NCBI GenBank assembly: GCA_013396655.1
Contig: WBMV01006503.1
Coordinates: 1,007,896-1,071,895 of the forward strand
Source of the DNA: Campylorhamphus procurvoides
Lineage: Eukaryota; Chordata; Aves; Passeriformes; Dendrocolaptidae
DNA length: 64,000 bases
Reading direction: 5' to 3'
The notes under the pieces are model-generated. The model had not been told where the DNA came from and searched no databases. It saw nothing but the letters and a program-made list of their open reading frames with translations. The translations under genes were made by a program, and so were the position numbers. Positions 24,601 through 36,600 of the stretch are shown here, one piece after another. The stretch's first letter is position 1. Each line of letters opens with the position of its first letter.

Positions 24601-27600
24601 AAGGGACATTTCTGGAAGGGCAAATGACTTCTGCAGCAGGTCCCTTTTCTGTTTCAGTGTTAGTGGGTTCGCAGGGGACATGTCCTGAGGTTCTTCTGCC
24701 TTAACTAACTCTGAAGAATCTTTTTGATCTCTGGGAGAAGTGGATATGATCTCCTCCATTCCCAATGAAGCATTGTTGCTTGCATCTTTAGAACTGAAGT
24801 CTTTGGAGCAATCTTCAATGCTGAACTGCACCAGTGGAGTTGTGCTGAGACTGAGTGCAGAGACATTGATGGGAGTTGAGGGCGATGACACAGTGGTTTT
24901 GCCAGAGACCTCATCATTCAGCGGGTTTGTCGTTTCTTCTTCTTCATCACTCTCCACTATTCTAAGGGGAGGAAGTGGTTCAAAGACTAAAGAGTCACTG
25001 TCTGAAGTGGAGAGCACAGAATGCTTTTCAGGACCTGATGTTGAATCAGAGGACAAATCTATCAGATCTAAATCTTCCTTGGGACCAGCAGGTTTAACTG
25101 GGGAGTCCACTTTCACATCGTAGGTTTCCATGCAGTTTAACCTAACTTCTGGTATGACAGGTCTTCTTGTTTCCTGGAAACTCTCTGTACGAGGAAGACT
25201 TTCTTGTGTTTCTATATTTTCAGCTTTAGTAGAAGAATTCTGCCGAGACCGTCCATAATCGCTCTGCCTGTGTGTGGCGTAAGCAGCAGGGACAGGTGGT
25301 TTTTCTAAGTCACACCGGTCTATGCAGGACTTCCTGCGATGTTCATCTAATGAAAACAACAGGGAGTCTGCATTCCCTATATCAAGAGATTTTTGTTTTA
25401 GAGAGCGCAGTTTTTTTTTCTGAATGCTTTCTTCTCTCACACAGCGTAGAATACTGTCTTGTAAGGCCCCCGTCTCTCTATATTCAGCCAGCTCTATTTC
25501 ACCTGATCAAAACAGAAAGAGCTAATACTACCTCAGTTGGAGACTTTTTGCAGGTATGTTCATCTTTATCTCACAATTCAACATGACAAATACAAACCCA
25601 GTATTAGTCAAAATTGTCTACATTTTACTTTAACCTCAGAACAACATTACATAGACTTCTAAAACAAACAATAACAAAACCCTACCATTTGGATAATAGG
25701 GTTTATCTAAATACTGTCCAAATTCTATTCATCCCAGACAGATGTACCCTGAAGACAGACTGCTTAGCTTTGTGCACTGAAAGAAGACAGCACAGGCATG
25801 TAATTTCTGCGGATACTTGGGCTGGCTGCATGTAGTGCACCTGCATGTTATTTACTGCAGCAACGTAGGCCTAAAATGGATGCTTCTAATTCAAGAAGCA
25901 AACATAGTATTAGCAGTGAGGATAGTGCAGCAGAAGCCTGAGATCAGACTGATGTTCAGAGAATGCTTCCCCTGATGAACCCAGAACCCAGCAGAGTCTA
26001 GCACTTATCACACCCCTTAGTCACACTTCCTTGTCCTAGGGAGGAGGGAATTGAGCACAGCTACACTTGCTGGTTCTACCACTGCATTGGTATTTTGCTA
26101 TGCAAGCATACTCACTGAGAACATTTTAAGAGGTTATCACTGTTGTTATTATTACTCTGAATTACATATTTCCACATAACAGGATATTCCTAATCATTAA
26201 TATGCCCATATTTCAAAATTCTCCACATACGAATCACCATGCAAAAAAAGCACTGAGATAAGTTAAAGTAGATGTTTGCTCTAGTCACAATCATTCCCCT
26301 CCCCATGCAAACACCTGAAATTAAAAAAAAAAAGCAGGTGGGTGGTGATGGAAATCTTTTCAACTTTTTTTCAGGCTATTCATTTCAGAAACCCACATTT
26401 TAAATCAAAACAGTTCCTACTTTTCGAAACCCCCAAATGACCCTTTTTGCCAATGGAAAATCATAATATTTGCAGCAGCAGCAAGAATAAATTTGCTTAC
26501 CATACAGTCCCACCTCATCAACAAAATCAATTTCTGGGAACAAATTAATTTGAGTAAAAATCTTCAGGCCAATGGTTGAAGAAAATTCCAACAAATCCTC
26601 TTGATTTTTTTTTAAATTCAAAAGAGCTTAAAGTTTGAGAAAACAACTGATTTTAGATTTTTTTTATTTTGGAGTGCATATTGAGATTCCTGAAAGATAA
26701 TTCATTCAGGGAAATAAGGAGTATCTGCTCTTTTAGGTCAGAGTATTTGTATTCATATTAGGCAGTGCAATAAACTCTACAAAGAAAGGTGGTAGCTTGA
26801 AACTAAGAGTAGGAAATTGCATTTCTGCAAGAATTTATACCAACAAAACAATTCATACTTCTCTGAGCATTCATCTCAACTGGTTGATATTTCACCATTT
26901 TGCTGCCACCAATTCTTTTCAGTCTTGCAAAGAAAGTTTGAGACTCTTTATTGCAAGGTCCAGTTGGTGTATCATGAATATCAGATTCATCAAAAACACT
27001 GTCTTCCTCTGCTGGAGAAAGAAAAAACTTTATTACTCTTAAGAGAGTGCAGTTTCTTGAATGAAAAGCTGTCTCTGTAGCAAAACCTTGGCTAGTTTCA
27101 ACTAAACTTGAATTGAAAAATAAAGAATCATCTGCAGTTTGCAAGAAAATTTATATCCCAGGTATAACTTTGTCATTCTTATTACATCTTCAGTTAAGGT
27201 CAGACATAAATGAAAAATGTGTTACAATGCAACAGAAGTAAACCAAAGCTTTTACCATTCTAAGCTGATCTTTTCTACTGATAATAATACAGATTCTTCA
27301 GATGGAAGAACTCAGTGCTCAGTGAGAAATGGTAAATTGAAGAAGATGGAAATTAGTACAAGAACTGCATAGTCAGTAATAAACCAGCAAAATATGAAAG
27401 TGATAAAGGAAGAAAGGGATAATCTTGAGAAGCTAGTAATAGAATAAGACCTAAGAGGATGAATTACGAAACTATTGATCTAAGTAGTAACAGTAAAACA
27501 TTATGCTCTGCAACCTGCCACTTGAAAAAGGCCAAGAGAAAGAAAGATCCAAATCTATCTATCCATCAAAAAAAAAAAAAAAGCCCCATCATCTGTATGA

Positions 27601-30600
27601 AATGGCTATTAAAAAAAAGCAGAAATAAAAAAAGGAAAAATTCATATTTATCACATGGAACCATTCTGTGATTCTACATTCAGTGATTCATCTCCAAGGA
27701 AATAAGAAACACTACTGGGACCATAAAGAACACAGAGCACTCAAAAGAAAAACAAAGTTTCTCTTGTTTATTCTAGGAAGCAAATATGGAGAGGAAATGC
27801 ATTTGGTGTCTAGGAGTCGAGAGGCAAGTAAGTCGGAGTTAGAATGGACAAAAACTGAAGACTTAAACTAGACATAAATAACCTAGCTTTGAAATTTCTG
27901 GGAAAGTGCTAGTATATGCACAGCTATGGAACTGCCACCTAAAAGCATCAGGGATAGGATACATAATGAAAATTATGAATCCAGAACAATCAGATAAGGT
28001 TGACAGGAAGAATTTCTACAGGAACTGGTTTTAATAAGTTAGGAGATCACTTTTAATGTCATGTCCAATGTGTAACTTCTCCTTCCCCTTGGCAACAAAT
28101 ACTTCTCACAATATTTATCATCAGTTCCACAGCAGTCTGTACACTTGATCCCCATAACACTCGTAATTCCCACAACACTCATAATCCCCACAATGAAGTT
28201 TGGCAGAAATATTAGGAAAAAAGTTCAATAGTGGAAAAATCCATCTTTAGCACAGGGATTCTTGCTGCTGACAACAAAATCCCCATCTGTTCATTATCTA
28301 AATGCCACTTTTGATGATGACAGCAACACACACACTACTTGACCAGAGATTAAGCAAGTCTATTTGAAAAGGTGGGAAAGCCTTCAACTTTCCAAATCCC
28401 AATGGAATTACATTGGCTGCTTCTTGCAGACTGAAGAAAACTTTTCTACATCCTCCTTTTTCTGCAGCCCTTCCAAAAAGGATGAAAATGAGCCCTATGG
28501 TTAAGGGCTCTGTATTTACAGAGTAAAATTTGCCCATTTATGGTCCTTTACCTCTGCGCAGCCCAAAGCCTTCCACAACAGCTTTAGAAAGCAAATAAAT
28601 ATTATTCTCCTTACTGTAAACATAGGGAAACAATGCTAAAATAAGACACAAGGCCACCCAGGGAACCAGTGCTGGACAAGCTGGGTATTTAGGCACCTCA
28701 CTTTGTCTTAGAAGCATCTCAGAATCAACCCAGAAAGTGAATACACTTTATAAATGTATTATTACCATCCTCAGCATTATTAAGCCATTATGAATTAAAC
28801 CATTAACTTGGCTCAAAACAAAGACAGATTCACAGAAAGGCCACAGTTACCTGAACACTCTTGGTCATCCACTAGTAATACAAAATGTCGAAGTGAGCGA
28901 GAATATGCAACGCTAAGGTTGCTTTAACTTGCTAGAGCTGAGTAATAGGGTATTCAGATAAAAAAAATTGTGTTCTTGTGGATATCTTTTCACAAGCAAC
29001 AAGGAGGAAAAGGTACCAACATGCATTACAAGAGTGCTTCTTGGATTTTTCTTCAGACGAAGAGTTTACTGCACACTAAGAAGACTGAGAAGGAGGATGT
29101 AAAAAGAAAACAAGCAGCTAAATAAAAGGCAAGCTAGCTGAAAGACTACAAATTAACAGCAAAAGAACCCATTAAACTTTGATCATTAACAGTTATCATG
29201 TAATGAACCTCACAACTGCAAGGAATTACACCCAGTGACACCACATTGCTTCAAGCTCCACGCTTACACCAGCTCACATCATCATAGTACCTCTGCTACA
29301 CCTCACAAGCACATACAGAGTTAACAATCAGACATCGACTCTAGGGGCTGATCCATTCTGTTTTGCCTTGGACATCCACATATATGTTTGCATTAAGCTA
29401 GTCAACTTCAGCTTCTTTAACAGAGAAAAGCAAACTATCGACTGAATTCATATTTTTCTCTTTTCGCTACAATTCTGAGTTATTACAAAGTAAAATCAGA
29501 ATGTGTCGTCAGGCTGGCTGCATACCTTGTGTGTGAACATGATCAATTAGTACTGCCACAGAAAAGGCCAGACATGGTGACTGAACCACTAAGCCTAAGA
29601 TATAGTCCCCCCAGGAGATGTGAGACCACTATGTTGTGTTGCCTGTGGAGCAACTGTGAACATCTTTTATTATAGATTGCTATAGCTGGTCAGATAAGTC
29701 ACACTTCAGACCTAATTCTGAGTATTATGTTCTAAAGTTCAGACCATATTTACCCATTTCTACAACAACTGCAAGATTTAATGAATGAAATCAATGACTA
29801 TCATACAAATTAGAGTGTTAAAAGTACCTTTCTCCTTTTCACTGTATCGGCTTATGTTACTGTTGTCACTATACAAAGGACCAGCAGTTGCATGGGGCTT
29901 GCAGCTGTGATATTGAGCGTTGAGGGTATTGACTGTGATGTGGATTAGGTGAAGTACAATCTTGCTGATTTCACAGTCTCTGTAGGGGTACTGTTCAGCG
30001 AAAGAGAAAAACTTCAGCTTAAAAACTAACTTTTCTCCTTGGATGAACATTTAGGCAGTAAAATAGAAAAATTATAAGAATATTGTCAGCTGGATGCCCT
30101 TTGCCTTCCTTTGATCGTACATTTCCATTTACATCATGAGAAACAGCACTGCTGTTGACTTCGTACACAGAATTATTTTAATAAAATACTAAAAGTCTCT
30201 ATTAGTAACATTCAGTGTCTGCACTTCCTTGTATGACCTATAGACTTCTTAGAAATTTGTTAAGCAAAGTACTCACAGCTCCATTTCAGTACATAAACGT
30301 TACATTTTAACAACACTTCCTAAAAGCATCACTCAACTGAAGAATATAAGCTCCCCCATTTAAAGTTACTAGTTTTTCAAAACTAATTCTAAGTTTTTCA
30401 AAATACTCTCACTGGAATTTCGTACATCATTTTCGTATTTTCAAATCCACATTTTTCTTTCTCAGGTGAGACAATATAGACTGTCTTGAGAGACAATATA
30501 GACTGCAGAAGCATAGATGAAGTCAGTAGCACAGAAGAAAGCCTGACTATTTCAGACATTGAAATTAAATGCAGTAAGTATATGAAAGTGTTTAGTTCCT

Positions 30601-33600
30601 TTCACTTGCTGTACATTTAGGTGTTCCCTGTAAAAAATTTCAAACTGAAGTGTAAAGTATTTCTGTGGACAGTGTCTTCTTAAGACCACTCACCTTATAG
30701 AGAATAACAAGCAAAGCCTTTAACCACATCTGCCGAATGTGAGGTTTGAGGGACCAGAGGGAGCAGCGAGGAGGCTGTTGAAAGTAATGCCTTAGCTGAG
30801 GGCAAGTGCAATATTTCAACACCTGCACCACCAAGGGAAGAAGATGTTTTCCCAGGTTAATGTTATAGTCCATCACCTGAAAAGAACACAGGAGTTACCT
30901 CACCAAAACCAAGTCTGATGTTGAAAAAAAAAAATTAATATAGTTATTTGTTAAGTGAAAAGAAATGGACAGTTTTAAGAAAGTCTCACTGCCAGTTAGA
31001 AGCTTTTTGCCAGTTTGCCACATTCTCTTTTTATCTAGATAGCCAAAATGAAACAAAATAAAATGTGTTCTGAAAGCCTGTCATCCAGCACAGTCTAAAT
31101 TCTAATATACACTGGCAAGTTCATAAAATATATTATGCTGGAACAGCCTTGTATTATAGCACAAGCTGATCACATTTCACCACACAAATCCATGCCATGT
31201 GATATCCCATGTTTAACAGATCGGATGCAATTGTTAATTTTGGGAGTGGGCATTGTGTATTTTAGTTATTTGGGGGCTTGGTATTAACACCGTATTGCCA
31301 GTTTTCATTTTTTTCTCAACAGGCTTGCAACATTAGGTGTTTAAACCCCAAGTTCTAGAATTAGGTACTGGCCCTAGAATCTCACTGTCCACCACAGAAA
31401 AGGTAAGAGTGTGTCCACTGTGATATGCAGGAAGTCTAAGCATACAAACCCTAAAGGACCCAAGAATAAAGCAAATGAAAAATATCTTGCTTTATATAAA
31501 ATGCTCATCAATCTGAAGTGGTGCTTGCTGGTGCAGACAGGTTGCTGTGATTACTGCTAATCATAGGCCTTGCCTCCATCGTGACCTTTGAAGAGCATCA
31601 TGCTATCTGGGGTTTGCCCTAGAGGTTTGTATCCTAATCAATAGGTGCAATAAGTCCATATATTCCCACTACTCTGGGACAAGTGTGTTTTCCACCGAAA
31701 CTGCATTGCTATTTTTCATAATCTCCCCATTAGTCTTGCAACACTAGCTATTTTTAAAATTATACATCCTGAAATCAGCAGTTAAACTAGATCCTAGCAA
31801 GAATCCACAAAGCCCTCATTTCTGATGCTGACCTGCCCTGGTTGACACTCAGGAAGGTGCAACAACAGGCCAAGCCAACTCCAGCACAACCTCCAAGATC
31901 TGACATGTCCCTGCAGTTTCAGTGGATAAAGTGCATTCTATCAGGAGCTCTGTACATCTAAACAGATGGTCTGTTTGTTTTGGTTTGTTTTTAATTAGAA
32001 CAAGGGGATGAGCCTAATAAACTCACGTCTCAAGTTCTCTCCTGAACAAGCTGACTGAATTTTTTCCCCTGTAAAATTCTCTAGTTCGATGTGCAGTTGT
32101 CTCAAATATTTGTGTCACGTGCACAGAGCTGAGCAGACAAATCCACGTCTACCCATGCAGGGTGAGACTGTCAAATGTAGGGTACATAATCACCAGATTC
32201 GGTCCTACCCTGCAACGCCTTGTTCCCTAAAGGGCACGAGAGTTGCACAGCACGGTTAGGGGAAACTCATCCAGGCAGAGAATGCTGCGATGCAAACCTG
32301 TGTGAGGCTGGCAGGGATGCTTCCACCGGGAGATGCGGGATGGACGCTGTGGCAGCGCCACCACGCGGGCCACGCACAGCGGGAGAAACACACTCAGGTT
32401 CTGTGACTTAGTATAAAATACTGAGACATTTATTTTTATTTTTTTTCCCTTGAACTGACCATTCGAACCAAGCTTGGAATCAGAATCAACGAACCAGCAA
32501 GCCGAGTTTACACGGTGCAAACACATCTTCAGATTTCAAAGAGCACTTCTCTTGCAGCAAAGGTGATTCCCAACACTAAGCAGGCGCTACAGCTAAAAAA
32601 CAAATCCCCCCAAAATACAAACTAAAGTATTGATGTCTGTTACACAGAAGAAAAATCCTGGCCTACTGAAGTTCTCAAACTTCATTCGACAACAGAGGAA
32701 CCAGGACTCAGTTATAGAGCTTTTAAACAGAAATGGTGAATTCAGCTATCACGAGACGCTTTCAAAGCGGAAGAGAAGGGCAGAGGATGATATTTACAGC
32801 TGCAGTAAGCAGTACTTCTGAAAATGAGGTCAACTATGATCACTGCAATTTTGAAGTCCAAATTTGGAACACATGTAGGAAATTGTGGAAGATGCTGCCC
32901 TTTGACCTAAACTGCCACTTCCAGACTCTCAATACAACAGTAACAGGCCTGAACCTCCTTTCACATGCTTCACCTTCAAACTGTACAAATGAAAGGTCAT
33001 TAACAACACAGAGCCACGGTGATCCAGGACAATGGATCAAGATGCATTTGCATCTACCCAGTTTGCATTAATCCCACCTATTTTGACTGCTGCAATAAGG
33101 ATATCTGACATCTCCATGGCTGTAAAAGTTTATTCTATCTACACTACAACTAACTTTGAAAAATCACTGATTACAATGTACAAACCAGAAAATCCTGGTA
33201 AGAACTGCAGACACAAAACAGACAAATAGCTGTGAGCAAAGTTTGAAGGTTACAGTGGACATCCGAAATCAAAGTCCTCTTGTTCCCCTAAGGTAATCCT
33301 TTATTAGAGGCTGTGATAAGGAAAAAGCATTGAAGTCATGATGATACTTCATTGGAAATAAGAATACTATATAAGTGTGAAATGTTTTTCAGCCAAGTAT
33401 CATCCACTTACTATCAGTAACAATTAATTGAGCCTTAGAAGAGCCTTGTGAGGTAGAAAATTAAGGTCCTCCTCACAAGATGGAGAAAGAAAGTACACCG
33501 CAAGTATGTGCTTGGTCATTGTGGAAAGTAAGGCATTCAAAGGCTAGTGAAAGAAGGTAAAGAGGTCTGAAGCAGTCTCTGATTTTTCATACAGTACTAT

Positions 33601-36600
33601 TTGCATGCCTTCATGCACACAAAACCATTATCTCTATGCCAACGAGGCAGCAAGTTTAGACTACCAGTAGAAACTTTCACCCACTGAAGAGGTCTTGAAG
33701 TTTTAAGTTGGATTACCACATTTAACCCTTAGTTTGCTACAAAGAAGGTGGTGCTACCGCCATTTCAACAACAGGCAATAAGAAATAGAGGCAAAAAGTA
33801 GTAAGTGCCTTCACCTACCTGTGCTATTCCAGCAATAAAGGCATTAAAGCAGGTTGAAACACGCATTTTTTGGGGTGCAATCATGAAACATCCCTCCTGC
33901 TGATCATAGCCAAGCAGGACATACAGATGGCGCTTGACTGTGTTGAAAGCTTTAGCACTGCTGATGTCCGACTCAGCACTGCTCTCATCCTTTGCCATGA
34001 ACTTCATTAGCACCGTAATGAGCTGGTGGACAGTCTGGTGATCAATGCCAGCATCCTCTGGCAGCAGGTCTTTTATGGTATTATCATTCTCTGGGGAGGG
34101 CTGTCCTATTGGCACAAGAGACATTGGTATCAGACTCTGGGTAACACTGTAAATAGGGTGCAGAAAACAGGGAGGAAATATGAAAAATTCTACCAAATAA
34201 TGATTAAAAAAGAACAAAGACTCTCCCTTTTAGCCTTGAATCTGTACTTTGCTTAAATAACCTGGGCCAAAATGTAAGCCCTATCATTTTTTAGTTCTTG
34301 GGACACTATTTATTATGCCAAAGCTTTGGTGAGTTTTTCCCAGAGAATAAGCCTAAGATTTGGGTTTATAAACTCTGAATGGAAATAATCAATCTGTAGT
34401 ACTTTGCACGGGAGTATGATCGTGTGAAAGACAAGAGGCTACCTACAAAGCACAGGAAAGCTTTGGTGCTGGCTGTCACTATCCAAAACAGACACACTAC
34501 AAGTAACAGTTGCCAACTGGGCAAGTATTTTCATTCTCATATTTCAATTTTTTTTAAATACAGTATTTCCAGTTACTCTTCAAACCATTTATCATTAGTA
34601 GAATTTTCTAGTAATTGCCTTTGGAATTATTCTCTTACATTTCACACTAGGTATAAGGCCCTTTTTTAATGCTTAATTGTTGTTGAAGATAATACTAGGA
34701 ATGGAGAAGCAGAAGTCATTTCACACGACAGTCGATTTTTATTAAATAATGCTGAATAAATGCATAGCTAAATCACAGTAAAGTATATTAGTACAAAGTG
34801 TTCTATTTTAAAACAGCAATTTAAGTGAATATTTTTGTGTAAATAAAATGTATCATATGCAAAATAAATTCAAATATTTTCACCAGATTGATCAAAAAAG
34901 GGAACAAAAATTATATTTTGACAGCATCAAAACAGAATGATAAATGAAAGTTGAGTTTTCATTGCACCATTACTTTTAGTTTATGAAACAATATAAAGGA
35001 ACAATTAAAATTAGTTGTTACTAAAATTTATCCTGATATATTTTCTGATCCATGGTTAAAAATCTGTCTGACAGTGAATAATTAAGATAAAGCAAGCCAG
35101 TATGAAGCAGAAATATAAAGTGATCCACTTGTTTTCATTACAAGAGTAAATCCTCTCAACTATTGGACATAGTTCTTACTTTTGCAACAACTCTTAAATT
35201 TGAAAATTAAACAAGCAAGATTACTCAAAGTATAATCTTAAAACTGCTTCTCCATATCTGTGTTAGGGTTACTAGCCAGCATCTAATATCCACTTAGTCT
35301 GATAGTTACTGACATGCCTTAGGTTTTACGTAAACTCATAACTATATTTATAGCAAATACTAATAATTATTTTAATATTCTAATTTAACCATATTCTCAA
35401 TGTAATATGCTATTCTGACAAGGGAATCCTTTGCTGGTACAACTGCATTTATCTTAGGTTCTTCGCTAGATAAACTGCAGTATCTGTAAGTGTTTTAAAT
35501 AATTCTTAATTATTTTACATTCTTATTGGTGGGTGAGTGAAGGGGTTGGTTTGACTGCCTGTTTGCAGAGCATGAGAGAAGGTTGCTTTTTCTATGACAG
35601 GTGAAAATGAAAATTCAGGGGGGAAAGATAGAATTTTTAGATCCACTTGTATTAAAAATAACTTTCCTTTCCTGGTCTCATTTTGGTAAAAAGAAATAAT
35701 GAACTTCATGTTATACAGTATTTTTTGTTCCAGACCATTTTCCCTGGGATTTTTTATTTATTGAAGCCTTCCATCAAAATGAAAATTCCCTATCCAAGCT
35801 TTTGCTGGATCAAGATTGTCAGATGAAAAAACAAAACAGTGAATTCTGAAATAATTAGAATCAGAAATAAAGCAAGTACCATTTTCAGAAGCACATTAAA
35901 AATGTACATAGAAAATAATCTTCGTGGACATCAACTGCGAAATAATCTTTCCCCATATTATACCCAGGTTAAAATTTTCCATGAAATTGCATTATAAAGA
36001 CATATAAGGATGGTATTAGACTGTTTTATTCAGCCCTACCTATTTTCATCTCTATAACATGTTGTGAGGTTTTCAACGAAACAAAGAACGAGATAAGATG
36101 AAGTGAATGGAAGGATTATTGGGCTCTAAATAAATCCTGGTTCTCCAAATAGAACTAAACAATTTATTAATCCAAAAAGATCAATCCATTTTCCTTTCAT
36201 TTGCTGAACAATATAAAGCTCAGGGATAAAATGCTCAATTTTGCCAGTATTTCATAATACTAACACTGGCTAACAGACACTTCCCAGGACTTTTTGTGAC
36301 ATTTTACTGTACAGTAATACTACTACATTTTTGAAGCACTAAAAAAGTCTCATTTCTCATACTTTACCCTCACTGAAAACTATAGAGCAGGACACAGTGA
36401 ACAGAGCTTCACCCTGAGTAGTCTGTCTTAGCTCTGCTAAGGATCAAGTCTAGGGAACATCTTATCAAGCTTGAACTAAACATTTATTTCATGAATGCAT
36501 GATACAGGGTATCCTGTACCACATGAGGCCGTTCAAATTCCAGCTAAGAATGCAAACCCAAGACAGCTCTGTCTTTACCATGGCTAAGGGAATTTTTATC

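Larger units (their letters stand above)
25503..29827 (-). other. UNC79: UNC79 intron E24-E25, 4.3 kb, hosting the cassette exon
   Basis: Divided by the cassette exon at 26859-27011 into 1.4 kb and 2.8 kb parts. The larger part includes an A-rich, purine-rich stretch (27300-27870) and the tandem duplication at 28151. No other exon recognised. Confidence 0.7.

Noticed and set aside
24740..25123. Plus-strand 127-codon open frame antisense to E25
   Set aside because: It is a shadow of the long E25 frame, with mirrored Ser/Glu-rich composition and no independent signals.
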